Positions 42,745 to 54,124 are shown, numbered from the stretch's first letter. The stretch: 64,000 nucleotides of DNA from Lepidostoma basale (GCA_022606425.2 JAHDVF020001305.1:124001-188000), one strand, 5' to 3'. Numbers and translations: made by a program. Notes: generated from the letters alone by a model not told the origin.

Positions 42745-43232
42745 TAAAACCAACCCTCATCGTGTACGGAAGTGAAGCTTGGAGCTGGCAAAAATAGGAT
42801 GAAAGCAGGATAAACGCCGTAGAAATGAGATTACTAAGAAGAATGTGCGGGGAAAACGTTGTATGATAGAATACCCGAAATAAAAAAGAAATGTAAGGCA
42901 GAGGACTGCATCATGGATAAAATTAAAAAAGGATCCCTGAGATAGTTTGGACATATGGAACGAATGGATGTGAGTCGAATGGTTAAAAAATTGTACGCAA
43001 GCAGCTTGAGTGAAAAAAAAAGCCGAGGACGACCGAGGAAAACATGGCATGACCAAATTAATCAATTACTAAAAGGCGGCCACATTCGAAGTCGGAATAA
43101 TCGACGTGCGTGCACGGTACCATGTATGAATGTAGAGGAAACCCGAGAGGTATGCCATTTTGAGCATTGTGGCGATCCATCCTCTCTGCCTACCCCTCCG
43201 GGGAAATGGCGTGATGGTTAGTTAGTTACTTT
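42745..43232 (+). mobile_element. LINE-A copy, GGCHIRSRN subfamily
   Basis: TLIVYGSEAWSWQK, MRLLRRMCG, ERMDVSRMVKKLYASSLSEK, SRGRPRKTWHDQINQLLKGG, RSRNNRRACTVPCMNVEET, hairpin CCCCTCCGGGG and TTAG tail. Confidence 0.9.
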
Positions 43233-43892
43233 TAAAAAAAAATCGATTGAATTGAAAGTTGAATTGACTCTGAATCAGTTCCATTGGCATGTGTATTTTT
43301 TTTTAAACGAAACACCAATCACTGGTCCGACTACCCTATCGGATAGACATCTCTCTCCTTCTCTCTCGCGAGGTGGAGAACAATCCATCTCTATTTGCGA
43401 GATACCATCAGGGGATACCGACCATAACCCGCCCATCACGATAATGGATAACCCGCCCGCCAGAGCTGGTAGACACGTCACGCGATCAATTAACGGACTA
43501 TTTTTGGATATGCGAATATTAAAGAGGCGTTCAAAATTTAAAAAATACATAATCACTCCAAAACATTTCAAAATCCTGAACTGAATAATTTTTTTTCAGT
43601 ATTTACTTTTTTAAACCACAACTGTTTTTTTACTACTTTCAGTTTATTATTCTCGACGTGTTTCGAAAGCAAAGGAATGATAAAGTTGTTTAGCCTTAGA
43701 AATATGTCGAGAAAAATAAACTGTGAATAGGAAAAAACAGTATTTTAATCCACAAAAAAATATATATTTAAAAATAATAAAACACTTTATATTTAACCAT
43801 GGTATGGCTAATATAAGTGATGCTAACTACGAGCTTTGCTTGAAATCAATCTTCATCAAGACATTACAATTAAAACAAATTGAAATAAACAG
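43233..43892. other. Unassigned; open on both strands at 43252-43584
   Basis: A 110-residue plus frame and a 98-residue minus frame overlap here with somewhat higher GC (43320-43500). No domain recognised. 43610-43725 holds a partial inverted repeat (TCAGTTTATTATTCTCGACG, then GTCGAGAAAAATAAACTG). Confidence 0.45.
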
Positions 43893-44240
43893 CCTAATGG
43901 CTGTCCCTTGTTTTTCAAAGTTTTAATTTTATTGTTTTATTCATTTGGGCCTAAAACATCTGATTTTTTTTCCTTATTCGGAACAGTGTAACCCGTGCCA
44001 ACTTGCGCGCATAGATGTCCCATACAAATTGCGTCGCAGGAACGGCGCGTTGTCGTTGTTATTATCATTTAGTCTCGACTTGTCGGGTAGAAAGCACGGA
44101 TTGTTTTATATTTCAAAGATGTAAGTGGAACTAAGAAACAATTAAAAAAGTATTTTCTTGGTTAATGAAGTAAATCATTAAATTACAGGTGTAAAATACC
44201 ATTCAATCGTCAAGTTCTCGCAGTTCTATTTTTCAATAAA
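43893..44240. mobile_element. Terminal fragment of transposon T family
   Basis: Degenerate terminus (GCTGTCCCTTGTTTTTCAAAG), then sequence collinear with the reverse complement of 57700-58652, including AACCCGTGCCAACTTGCGCG and AAATTGCGTCGCAGGAACGG. Lacks the LINE insert of the copy at 56084, so it gives the uninterrupted order. Confidence 0.8.
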
Positions 44241-44344
44241 TATTATTTATTTATTTTTATTGCATTATTAACACTATGCTAATAATTACACTAGAATATA
44301 ATCAAAAAACCGTTTCAGTAATAAATTATTTGTCTTATATATTC

Positions 44345-44690
44345 ACTTAAATTAAAAGAGAATCCCTGGGATGGCTTGGACATATGAAACGAATGAACAA
44401 GAGAAGAATGGCTAAAATGTTGTATTCACGCAGTGTTAGTGGTTAGAGAAGCCGTGGAAGACCAAGAAAAGTATGGCATAACCAAATTAAGCAAACACTA
44501 AAGGGCGGCCACATTCGAAGTCGGAAAAATTCGACGTACATGCATGTGAAGATACGTGAATGTAGGAAGCTAGATAGGTATATCAGGACAGAGCAGCACG
44601 CTGGTCTATTTTCTATACTCAGTACGGTGGTTTATCAACCGTTCCAGGAAACGGCGTGATGATTGCATAGTTAGTTAGTTATTTTACTAA
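44345..44690 (+). mobile_element. LINE-A copy
   Basis: RESLGWLGHMKRMNKRRM, RSRGRPRKVWHNQIKQTLKG, then decay, GGAAACGGCGTGATGATTG and TTAGTTAGTTA. Confidence 0.8.
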
Positions 44691-44995
44691 CTATTAACAA
44701 TTTTATGAAAAACTTTTTCCTTTAGATTTAGAGTTTTCATATCCTTATGCATATTCGCCAAAAGGTGGTTTTAGTTTTTCTTCTCTCTCTCTTCTTAGTG
44801 AAGCCATGGAAATACACCTTTTCATTACATTATAGTGTAGTCTAGTATTTACGTACCATCAAAGCTTTGATTCTGATAATTCAAATAGATATCTCCAAAA
44901 GTGTCGCCTCAAAGATCTACATTTATTCTAGTGAAAATACGTTCAGAAGACAAGTCATGATATTAGAAATTAGCCTAAATTTCTTAAATCTTATA
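44691..44995. other. Unassigned sequence
   Basis: Nothing recognised. Confidence 0.4.
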
Positions 44996-45140
44996 AACTG
45001 TGGAATTCCATCTTCAGGTGTAAAAATATAGTCAAAACTAAACAAAGAAAAAGTAAGCTAAGTCTTTCTTTGTTTAGTTTTAATTATATTTTTACACCTG
45101 AAGAAGGAGGTATCCTCCGAAACATGTCGTGTTTTTTAAT
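44996..45140. repeat. HH inverted pair (GGAGG type)
   Basis: The left minus unit is truncated inside stem II (CTGAAGATGGAATTCC); the right plus unit is complete. Arms share TTTCTTTGTTTAGTTTT. Confidence 0.8.
45094..45132 (+). ncRNA. Hammerhead ribozyme motif, complete core
   Basis: Stem I ACAC/GTGT (45094-45097, 45129-45132); core CTGAAGA (45098-45104); bulged A45105; stem II GGAGG/CCTCC with loop TAT (45106-45118); GAAA (45119-45122); CATG; GTC ending 45128. Self-complementary ACATGT stem III suggests a dimer-type hammerhead. Confidence 0.78.
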
Positions 45141-45193
45141 ATTCTGTGTAATAAACAAAGTTATTTTCAGTGTCTTTAGTCGAATTGTTGTTG

Positions 45194-45772
45194 TTATAAT
45201 AATAATAATAATAAGAATATGCTAACTTTTAAAGCGCCGTTTTTGTGATATAATCACCTCAAGGGCACATTAAGATGTGTTTTCTAAACGAGATCGCTGC
45301 ATCTGATTGATATTTGTGATCGATTAGAAAGTATAATAGAACAAAATATGCAAGATTTGAATTGGGTATGAAAAATGGAAAATATGGATTTTCAGCTTAG
45401 ATCTGAAATATGCGGGATCATTAATGCATCTGGGGTATTAAGGAAGATTGTTCCAAGCTGATGGACCAGCTACCGCAAACGTCCGATCCCCGAAATTTGT
45501 CATAGGGCAACGCTTTGGCTCAACTAATCTTCCTATTGCCGAGGAGATCGCCGAGCGAAGTGTGGATGTATTTAGGCTGTCCGTTATACAGAGTTCGGAT
45601 ATATATAATTTGGAGCCATTTCATGTAGCGATTTGAAGACTGTCCAGCAGAGTTTATACTGGATTTTTTCTGGACTCTCAAGCCAGTAAAGTTCTTTGAG
45701 ATGTTGTGTTATTTTTTTGAAATGCCTTTAATGAGTCTTGCTGCTGCATTCAACGCAGATTAATTATCTGTC
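45194..45772 (-). mobile_element. LINE-D (CR1/L2-like) 3' end
   Basis: On the minus strand: KIQYKLCWTVFKSLHEMAPN, GRLVEPKRCPMTNFGDRTFA, VAGPSAWNNLP and FRSKLKIHIFHFSYP in shifting frames, then AAACGGCGCTTTAAAAG and an (ATT)n tail at 45195-45215. No minisatellite, unlike 9450-10190. Confidence 0.85.
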
Positions 45773-45774
45773 CG

Positions 45775-45960
45775 ACCAAATCAAATCAACTCAGTGCAGT
45801 ATCTCAACAAACAATATTAATCTTTAAGACATCTATTGTGTACAGGTAAAATATAAAATATGTACAATATAATACCAGGAACGCATGAGAGTATTTGTCT
45901 TATGAACGTATTTTCACTAATATGAAAGACATCGATCTCCGAGGAGACTAATTATGATAA
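45775..45960 (-). mobile_element. LINE-E 3' end
   Basis: AATCAAATCAA tail region at 45778, 3' UTR and the start of the ISESTF-type RT end. Confidence 0.8.
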
Positions 45961-46376
45961 AAGTAGTATATTATAGACTAATTGTAATTATCTCTATGGA
46001 TCTTCCTTTAAACCAATTTATTTTTACTGATTTGGCAAAAACTTTGCCTGCATAACCCATTTAATTAAGTTTAGAAGACACTTTACTTTACGTAAATTAG
46101 TTAAAAACTGGTGTAATTAAATGTCTCGCCGCAATCTACGATTTTTTGTGGGAAGTTATACAAGTGATAAGGGTCGAGTTTGTAGCAGTTTTTGGCGCGA
46201 CGCAAAAACTCACGCGCTGTTACTGCAATCGAAATGGATATCTCGAGACTGTGCGATAAGGATTATCCCAGATTCTATAACGACGGGGTAATTATTTTAC
46301 GTTTTTAGAGCTATTTATATTTTAGCGAATACTTTTTGACGAAGTCACGTACTGTGCGAGCAGAAAAAAAATAGAA
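45961..46376. other. Unassigned sequence
   Basis: 46100-46290 is richer in GC and CpG; no open frame or match. Confidence 0.4.
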
Positions 46377-46377
46377 G

Positions 46378-46765
46378 GTATGGTATAAGATTTTCTGCTT
46401 AATGCTTCCCAATCTTAATAGGTAACGCTAGTGTAGAGTGAACTAAAAAATGTAAAGATAAGTGCAGAATTCTAGCATATTTTATATACATCTTCCAAAA
46501 AATTGTCAGATGTGGTGGTCGTAAGAAGGGCGGAATGGGGAATGTTGTTAAAACATAAAGCGATCGCTCAACCCAACCAATGACAGGTTATAAGTCCTGT
46601 AAGCGCCTCGGCCACCACATTCTGTTCCCAGAAAACAATTTACATCTTCGTTTCTATTAAGATTCAATTAATCCTTATAAAAAAATAATTTATCCGCAAT
46701 GGGTAAAATCCAGTATTTGTCTACAAGAATTTGTATACACTCAAAATGTTGCATTAAATAGAAGG
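46378..46765 (-). repeat. Family R, complete to end block
   Basis: From CTGCTTAATGCTTCCCAATC to CAAGAATTTGTATACACTCA. Confidence 0.85.
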
Positions 46766-46829
46766 TATTTTGAGACGAGAATAGCTCCAATTCTCTATTA
46801 TTATTGCACTATTTTCTTTATAGCCTTCT

Positions 46830-47045
46830 TAGCCTATCCAAAAAGCTAAGATGGTAGTGCATAATGGTGTTCTTGTGCCGACCCTTATGTATGGAAGTGA
46901 AGCGTGGAACTGGCAACGTGGAACGTGTAAATGGATCTGAAGGACGAAAGTAGAATAAATGCAGTAGAAATGAGATTTCTTAGACGAATGTGTAGCAAAT
47001 TTGTATATGATAGTGTCAAATGCAAGTATATGAAGTGAATGCATA
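46830..47045 (+). mobile_element. LINE-A fragment
   Basis: VHNGVLVPTLMYGSEAWNWQ, a short AACGTGGAACG duplication, then RINAVEMRFLRRMCSKFVYD. Confidence 0.85.
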
Positions 47046-47134
47046 CACCCCATCGGGCGAACGCATACCTTGAATATCTTGACTTTACTTTCGGTATTTT
47101 TTTTGCGTGGTTTAAAATTGGCATATAAGTTGGA

Positions 47135-47490
47135 TTGACATTTCCAGGCGTTATCTAGCAGTGCGTTGATGGCGGTAGCCTTTCACATTGCGTTATAAAA
47201 AGATCTTCTGCTTAATGCTTAAATCTAATCTTCATAGATGGCGCTGGTCTGTAAATTGAAATTGACACGTGAATTGTGGTGTTGGATATTAACATATATA
47301 CAACTTCCAAAAATTTGTCAGACATGGTGGTCATAAGAAATGTGAAATGGGGAATGTTGTAATTACATAAAGCGTGCGCTTAACCCAACCAATGACAGGT
47401 CATAAGTCCTGTCAACACCTCGATCACCATATTTAGTTTCCAGTTTGCATCTTCGTCTCTTTTGAGATAAAAGTAATCCTTAAAATAAGC
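47135..47490 (-). repeat. Family R copy
   Basis: TTCCAGGCGTTATCTAGCAG through AAGCGTGCGCTTAACCC (GATCGC replaced by GTGCGC). Confidence 0.85.
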
Positions 47491-47892
47491 TTCTTGCAAG
47501 CTGAAAAAGCAAAATTTTCTATAAAGTTTCGTAGGGGAATTAGACCGAATTGTCCACCCAGTTACATCGAGCCCAGTCGTACAGTCGGATAGGTCGGGTC
47601 GTAGGCTCTAATAGAGGTCAATTAAATTATTTTAATACCATTTCCGGCGCAAGCGGAAGGGACCGGAATAACTTCCACGAAGCATACGCGTTCCATGTCC
47701 AAAACATACCGCTTGATCCACAATAAAAGTAATTTATGGATTTTTTTGTGATAACATTACTTTTTTGCGATAATCATAATAATAAGAAATAAAACGCCGA
47801 ACCAAATTTGCTGATCCGATAGAGTCCGTTCACTGCAGGGAGATCGTTTGCAATAGTATGAGAGACAGTGAATTTAAAAAAAAAACTGGACG
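47491..47892. other. Unassigned sequence
   Basis: Moderate GC; nothing recognised. Confidence 0.4.
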
Positions 47893-48215
47893 CTATTTTT
47901 GTACTTCATAACATGGTCTTATGAACAAAATAATGAAAGGATCATTAAGATGGTCTGAACAGATGGAAAGAATGAATGCAGAAAGAATGGTAAAAAAAGT
48001 ATATGTTATTATGTTAATGGAACTAAAAAATAGAGGAAGACCGAAATAAATGTGACACTATCATATTCATCAAATATTTAATATCAGCCACGTGGGGAGT
48101 CAAAGAAATCGACGCGCTTTCCTGACAAAATATGTCAGGAAAGAAAAGTGTGGCAGTCCATTCTTTCTGCCTACCCCTTTGAAAAGACGGCGTGATTGTT
48201 AGTTAGTTAGTTAGA
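47893..48215 (+). mobile_element. LINE-A 3' end
   Basis: WSEQMERMNAERMVKKVYVI, decayed WHDQI and CQERKVWQSILSAYPFE, TTAG tail; a deletion removes RRACMTRCMN. Confidence 0.85.
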
Positions 48216-48345
48216 ACCAACGTTGCTGACATCATGGATCGTAAAGCTAAACTAAAATGGAACTAGGCTGGACATAGAGCAAGACAGGACAGTACCCGAT
48301 GGACATCCAGAATACTTCTGTCTACGTTGCGATCATATTAAAGTG
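48216..48345 (+). mobile_element. LINE-C scrap
   Basis: ADIMDRKAKLKWN.AGHRARQ and TRWTSRIL codons. Confidence 0.65.
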
Positions 48346-48529
48346 GAACATTGAATAATTAATACAAATGAAAACGTCAGTTTTCTAGAAATATAACATA
48401 TTAAGAATATAATCATCAATCAAATAAATTTACGTCCATAAACGTTCCAAAATAAATCTTTATAACATCTGTCAGATCATGTAAACAATTTTATAATATT
48501 CTAAAAATGTATCTTTAAAATATGTATCA

Positions 48530-49272
48530 TTAAAGAAGAAACTGCAAGAGGCCTTAACAACTTTGCAAAGCATTCTTCAAAATAACTACAACATGAAGAT
48601 AAATAAAGATAAAACAAAGCTGCTGACTGTAGGACGAACGCAACATCAGATGAGAGTAGTGATGTCAGGAGTTCCACTAAAGAACACCAAGAAGTTTGTC
48701 TACCTCGGGAGTAAAATAACATGAGACGGTCGGTATAAGAGCGAAGTCGACAGCCGTATACATCAGGCTAGGCTTGCATTTAATAAAAGGTCGAAAATAA
48801 TATAATCAAATAATATAGACCTAAAACTGAGAATACTCCTCATCAAGACCTATGTATATCTTGATGTACGGTTGCGAGACATGGTGCCTATCCGAAAGAG
48901 ATAAACGGAGACTAGAGGCTTTTGACATGTGATCCTATAGAAGACTATTAGGAATTTCCTGGAGAGACCACATCACGAATGAGGAGGTTCTTCAAAGAAT
49001 CGAAGGAGGAAGGCACCTGCTTAGGACCTTGTCCGAAAGGCGTGCAAGATAGATCGGCCATGTAATACGACAAGAAGGCCTCTTGTAAGCCATAATGGAG
49101 GGTATGACCGAGGGAACAAACTCTAGGGGACGCCCACGCCGAGAGTACCTGGAGGACCTGTTGGTGGACGTGCGCTGCTCATCATATGCAGATTTCAAAA
49201 GAGCCGCACAAGACAGGGAAGAATGGAAAAGAAGAATAGAAGAAATTGCTGCAAACCAATACCAGGATTGAA
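48530..49272 (+). pseudogene. LINE-C-like RT C-terminus with several stops
   Basis: Almost one frame with about six nonsense codons and one small indel: NNYNMKINKDKTKLLTVGRT, KKFVYLGSKIT, DGRYKSEVDSRIHQARLAFN, LMYGCETWCLSERDKRRLEA, YRRLLGISWRDHITNEEVLQ, GHVIRQEGLL, RGRPRREYLEDLLVDV and RAAQDREEWKRRIEEIAANQ. The end resembles RTE-type elements annotated as endonuclease-reverse transcriptase. No GAA tail is evident. Confidence 0.87.
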
Positions 49273-49274
49273 AC

Positions 49275-49932
49275 CAGATAATATAAAGAAGGACAGGTTA
49301 TCTGAAACATGTCTACGAGTTTGTAATTTTATTTTTTTAATGTAAGTGTTGTATATACAAAGTATATAAAAAATAAAAAGTGAAATTAAGCATCATAATA
49401 ACACAAAGTATGGCGTATTAATAAGAAATTTACGTCCGTTTACAATGGACTTCTAGTGAAGCAACGAACTGGCAGAGTACGCTTTTACGTATTTTTTGTT
49501 AGGTTTCACCATACCCATACCTTCTCAAACTAATTTGTTACTGCAACAAATAAATGTTCGTTTATCAACTACTCAAACTCACTATATGAAGAGAGTAATC
49601 GTATATAGGTTAAAGTGCAGTCAAAGTTCTCGCCAAACTTCAGTGGCTTCGGTTACCTGACTGCAAATCGTACAAACTATGTTAGTTTGTTCACAAAGCA
49701 ATACGCGGCCGAGCACACACAAACGGATCTATACGGCTCCATTGATCTGAACCCATAATGTTATAATTAACAAGGTAAGAACATTTAAACCGGCTCAGAG
49801 CCAGTGAAAAAATAACGCTGCATGCCCACACGGGTATCTCATCCCCAAAGATACCGTACCTTTGCATATCATAAAAAAGACAAGAAGGTTTATACATATT
49901 TATTATTTTTATTCATTAGTCCCTGTATGTTC
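49275..49932. other. Unassigned; HH-like scrap at 49288
   Basis: ATCTGAAACATGTCTACGAG at 49302 recalls the 3' half of an HH motif. Nothing else seen. Confidence 0.4.
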
Positions 49933-49934
49933 TT

Positions 49935-50460
49935 ATGAACTAACTAACTAACTAACCACCACGCCGCCTCCCCGAAGGGGTAGGCAGAAATAATGAACTG
50001 CCACACTTTTCTTTCCTGACATATTTCTTTCGTTTCCTTAACATTCATACATCGTGCCATGCACGCGCGTCAATTTCTCTGACTCCTCACATGGCCGACA
50101 TTCAATATTTGATTTATTTGATCGTGCCGCGTTTTCCTCACTCTTCCTCTTTTTCTGGTTTCATTTACATTGTTAACATATATTTTTTTTACCATTATTT
50201 CTTTATTTATTCTTTCCATATGTCCAAACCATCTTAATGATCATTTCATTATTTTGTACATACCACCATCATTTGCACCGCATTCACTTCTTTTATTTTC
50301 ATTCGACACTATCATACACAGAGTATGCACACATTCATCTTAGAGATCTCATTTCTACTGCATTTATTCTACTTTCATCTTTCTTTTGCCAGTTCCATGC
50401 TTCGCTTCCATACATAAGCGTTCGTAGAAGAACACCATTGTGCACTGCCATTCTAGCTTT
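49935..50460 (-). mobile_element. LINE-A copy
   Basis: TTAG tail, CCCCGAAGGGG hairpin, ESERGRRKTRHDQINQILNV-like and ARMAVHNGVLLRTLMYGSEA-like codons. Possible TTATGA duplication. Confidence 0.87.
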
Positions 50461-50579
50461 TATATTTATGACAGACAAAATCGCATTGTTATGGTTAAAA
50501 ATAGCCATGCTAAGAGAAATATAATACTGAACATAAAAAATAACATTTCTTAAAAATATGAATTATCTATTCTATTTAC

Positions 50580-51545
50580 GCCATTAGCGACATAAAACTC
50601 CGACAAAGAATGATTAAATGTTATATATGGTCTGTTCTACTGGCTGCAAAACATGGACTCTAAAAGTGAATGTAATAAACCGTTTTTTTTTTTTTAAAGG
50701 AACATAGAAGTTCCCGCCACATACCCGAGGCTGTTATAGGGCGTAGCGGCGCCCTTTTATCAGCCTCGCTCGTACACTCCCTGGGCCTGTCCCCGGTCCA
50801 TCCGGGACTTACATTTAAATACGGCAACAACAAGGGGGTGCCAGACCACATTTAATCTACTCAATTTCACTTCTATGCTCCGCTGTACTTTATTTAATAA
50901 ATAAATAAGCAAAATATATAATACATGAACATTTGAGGAACATAATATAAAAGATAAAATATACACCACAGGAATACTCGTATACAGCGGGAAGAACAGG
51001 AGAGGCAGAGGAGACAAATGCGGGATGGGAAAAAAAAAATAATAGTAACGTAGAGTACAGTTTTTGGCATGTAGGACAAAGGACGAGGTTTAGGAAGCAT
51101 TTCATAATATTAAATAAATAAATAAAACCACTGCACAAATTATTATTATGGCCAACAGGGAGAGTTAAAAATAAACCGGTTGGAAGCATTTAAGATGTTG
51201 AAATACCGCAAAATGCTCCGTATACCGTGGACTGATAGGGTCAGTAATGCAGACGTTCTACAGAGAGCCAGAGTCAATAGAGAACTGTTGTCGAGTGTGA
51301 AAATTAGAAAGGTCTCATATTTGGGTCATGTGCTAAGGGGAGAAAAATACCATCTCCTTCAACTGATATTAATGGCTAAAGTAGAGGGACGTCGGGGAGT
51401 TGGAAGAAGGGAGCTATCCTGGCTTTAGAACATCAAAGGGTGGACAGGAATAACTAGAGTTCCAAACATGTTCCAAGTGGCGCAGGATAGAGGTGCCTTT
51501 GTTGCAGTGATCGGCAACGTTAGGGGGACCTGACACGGTACCGAA
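50580..51545 (+). mobile_element. LINE-C copy split by poly(A) retroposon
   Basis: Left: DIKLRQRMIKCYIWSVLLA.., ending VNVINR. Right: NRLEAFKMLKYRKMLRIPWT, DRVSNADVLQRARVNRELLS, LGHVLRGEKYHLLQLILMAK and GVGRRELSWL. Close kin of 38660-39115. Confidence 0.88.
50683..51165 (-). mobile_element. Poly(A) retroposon, 5'-truncated
   Basis: T-run at 50682-50695 (minus-strand poly(A)) and AATAAACCG on both sides (50674-50682, 51166-51174). The minus strand contains GAGCATAGAAGTGAAATTG, a GC-rich block GGGCGCCGCTACGCCCT and a 3' end GGAACTTCTATGTTCC. No RT codons recognised; probably the 3' UTR of a poly(A) LINE. Confidence 0.85.
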
Positions 51546-51550
51546 AGAAT

Positions 51551-52440
51551 AAGATATACGCCATAACTTTGTGTTATAGATGTTAAATGTTTATTTCTTT
51601 ATATACTTAGAAAACAACACTCATTTTATTTAAAAAACAAAATTATATACCAAACTTGATTCGAACTAACCATCCCTTCATCAGTAATATTATATAAAAT
51701 ATTATAGGGATATTGAAAGAAGAGTTGGGGCAGGCAATAAAGTGAATGGTGCACTTAAAGTTGTCATCGCAAACAATAACCTATCCAAAATAGCTAGAAC
51801 AGCAGTGCACAATGATGTTCTTCTACCGACCCTTATGTGTCGAAGCAAAGCATGGAACTGGCAAAAGAAGGATGAAGGTAGAATAAATGCAGTAGAAATA
51901 AGATCTCTTAGACGAATGTGTTGATACTCTGTGTATGATAAAGTGTCGAATGAAAATATAAGATGTGAATGCGGTGCGAATGATGGTGTTATGAACAACA
52001 TTATGATAAGATCATTAAGATGGTTTGGACACATAGAAAAAATGAATGAAGAAAGAATGGTAAAAAAATATATGTGAACGGTGTAAATGGAACCAAAAAT
52101 AGAGGCACGATCAAATAAATCAAATCAGAGGATCGACGCGCGTGCATGACACGATGTATGAATGTTGAGGAAGCGAGAGAAATATGTCAGGAAAGAAAAG
52201 TGTGGCAGTCCATTCTTTCTGCCTACCCCTTTGGGAGACGGCGAGATGGTTAGTTAGTTAGTTTTTATTCGCCATAACTTTGTGTTGTAGATGTTTAATG
52301 TTTCTGTTTTATATACTAAGTATACAACACTCACTTTATTAAAAAAAAAATGAATTAAATACCAAATATGTTTCGGACTAACAGCCCTTCATCAGTGTTA
52401 TTATATAAATGTAAATATTTAAAACAATGTATATATTTTT
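51551..52440. repeat. HH direct repeats flanking LINE-A
   Basis: Two copies, 51556-51712 and 52270-52430, share CGCCATAACTTTGTGTT, TATACAACACTCA-like and minus-strand CTGATGAAGGG cores. The right copy has stem II GGGCT/AGTCC and GAAAC. The final triplet is eroded in both. Confidence 0.75.
51713..52268 (+). mobile_element. LINE-A copy
   Basis: DIERRVGAGNKVNGALKVVI, LPTLMCRSKAWNWQKKDEGR, RINAVEIRSLRRMC, CECGANDGVMNN, then a deletion, RKVWQSILSAYPF, and a TTAG tail. Its stop region reads GGCGAGATGG (TGA to AGA). Confidence 0.9.
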
Positions 52441-52478
52441 TATCAATTATAACTAAAAATTAAGCACAAGCTCTTTCA

Positions 52479-52853
52479 CATATTGTCACCAAGAGGGTTC
52501 CAACTAACAAAATTTCACATTTGGCTTTTTTTCGCGAAAAGGGTTCTTACTAACCTTATCTATACGTACAATTAAAAAAACATGAAATAGTATCGTCATT
52601 TTGATGTTACGAAACGAATCAAGTTCCATCTGATCATTTAACGATTAAGGATTCATTTAAACTTAGAACTTTATTATTCCAACTGTTGCCAGACAAAATT
52701 TACACGTTTCTCGGTAAAATAATTTCTGGAAATTGGAATAAAACTCTTTTATTCCAAGATACACACCCGAAACCAACAAAACTTTGACTTCATTTTTCTC
52801 AGATTTTTAGTTTTGTCAGTTGGAACCCTCTTACTCTCAGGTGACGATATCTT
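52479..52853. mobile_element. MITE candidate
   Basis: Inverted ends: AAGAGGGTTCCAACTAACAA at 52491 and its near-exact complement ending at 52832. Outer ATATTGTCACC and GGTGACGATAT extend the pairing. About 375 bp, no coding. Target duplication not resolved. Confidence 0.65.
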
Positions 52854-53129
52854 GTCATACGCACGTCATTTATATTGGTATATGTACTTGAGGGTGTTAT
52901 ACGCAGATAGCCTTATTACTGAATGAGCAGGATTGTTTTATGTTTCCAAGATGCCAGACGATACTGATATGGTGCGTGGGAGTTGAATCTATTACTCCCC
53001 TCCAGCTTCCGAGAACGTGATTTGGCAACGTCGCTTTTACTAAGGAAATATAGGAAAACAAAACACTTCGGGTATCAAATACCCAAATAGGCATGGGCCG
53101 GGTTAAATAAGTTTATGGTTTAATAATGC
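52854..53129. other. Unassigned sequence
   Basis: Nothing recognised. Confidence 0.4.
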
Positions 53130-53260
53130 AAATGAAAACGTCTGTTTTCTAGAAGTTTTATTATATTTAATGTTATCGACATGTTTCACCTGTCTAAGGC
53201 ATTATCAAATCCCTTAGACAGGTGAAACATGTATATTTATTTAAAAAATATCCATTCCAA
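53130..53260. repeat. HH-family inverted pair
   Basis: CATGTTTCACCTGTCTAAGG and CCTTAGACAGGTGAAACATG face each other across a 10-bp spacer; flanks as in 7170-7382 on the left only. Confidence 0.75.
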
Positions 53261-53288
53261 TCATTCAATAAAGAGTTTTACATCGTAA

Positions 53289-53525
53289 TTCTTCTTCTTC
53301 ACATTTGGTAGACTCAGGAGTCTGTTATTTCAGGCGGGTCCTCTTGAGACGCTGAACTCCAGCTTTCTCTCTACCGTTTCGGAGGTCTTCCTGGTCGGCG
53401 TTGTCCGTTTGGCGTTCCATGGAGAGCTATGTGTGGTATCCTATTTGAGCTCATCCGTTCTACGTGTTGATTCCAGTATTGCCGTCTTTGACGTCCCCAT
53501 CTGACCACATCTTCGACCTCGTAAT
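53289..53525 (-). mobile_element. LINE-C relative, 3' end
   Basis: Near-identical to 39525-39782, both from the GAA tail to the CGACCTC end. They look like two insertions truncated at nearly the same point. Confidence 0.75.
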
Positions 53526-53559
53526 TAAAACAGTTAAATGAATATACTAAGGAAAGTAA

Positions 53560-53880
53560 AAATAACTTTGTTTAATCCACTATTTATTAAATAAATATTT
53601 AAAAACATGAAACGTTTTGGAGGATACCTCAATCAAAAGAAAATGGTTAGTACTTAAACAGTGGTACAAATTATACTTTCACAATGGAGTTCTGGTCCCA
53701 ACCCTTATGTATGGAAGCGAAGCGTGGAACTGGAATTTTAAATGCGTTTTTAATTAGTTTTCTTTGTTTAGTTTTTATTATATTTTTACACCTGAAGATG
53801 GAGGTATCCTCCGAAACATGTCGTGTTTTTTAAATATTTTTTAAGTAAATAGTGGATTAAACCAAGTTATTTTCAATTTC
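53560..53880. repeat. HH repeats with LINE-A scrap between
   Basis: Minus unit 53590-53650 with a decayed core; LINE-A scrap 53680-53735 (FHNGVLVPTLMYGSEAWNW); plus unit 53737-53875 with an intact core. Confidence 0.75.
53788..53826 (+). ncRNA. Hammerhead ribozyme motif, complete core
   Basis: Stem I ACAC/GTGT; core CTGAAGA (53792-53798); bulged T53799; stem II GGAGG/CCTCC (53800-53804, 53808-53812); GAAA (53813-53816); CATG; GTC ending 53822. Differs from 45094 only at the bulge base. Confidence 0.78.
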
Positions 53881-54124
53881 TTAAGTATATTACTATGGAA
53901 TTCCACAGTGTTTATGCCTTAGCGTTCAATTAGTAAAATAAATAACATAAAAAATGGTTTTATACCTCCTTTCAGCAACGAGAGAGGCGGGTTCTAAATA
54001 TTCTTGCCTCAACCTCACTTATCTAAATTATTGTGATGTTTCGAAATCAATATAAATTGATTATATTATTTAAACAGTCGATATTATATTATTAACAATC
54101 GATATTTACAATACGATGATACCT

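Noticed and set aside
43252..43584. 110-residue frame as a gene
   Set aside because: The opposite strand is open over the same span and no domain is visible; kept as unassigned.
45448..45636. 62-residue plus-strand frame
   Set aside because: Antisense shadow of the LINE-D reverse transcriptase end.
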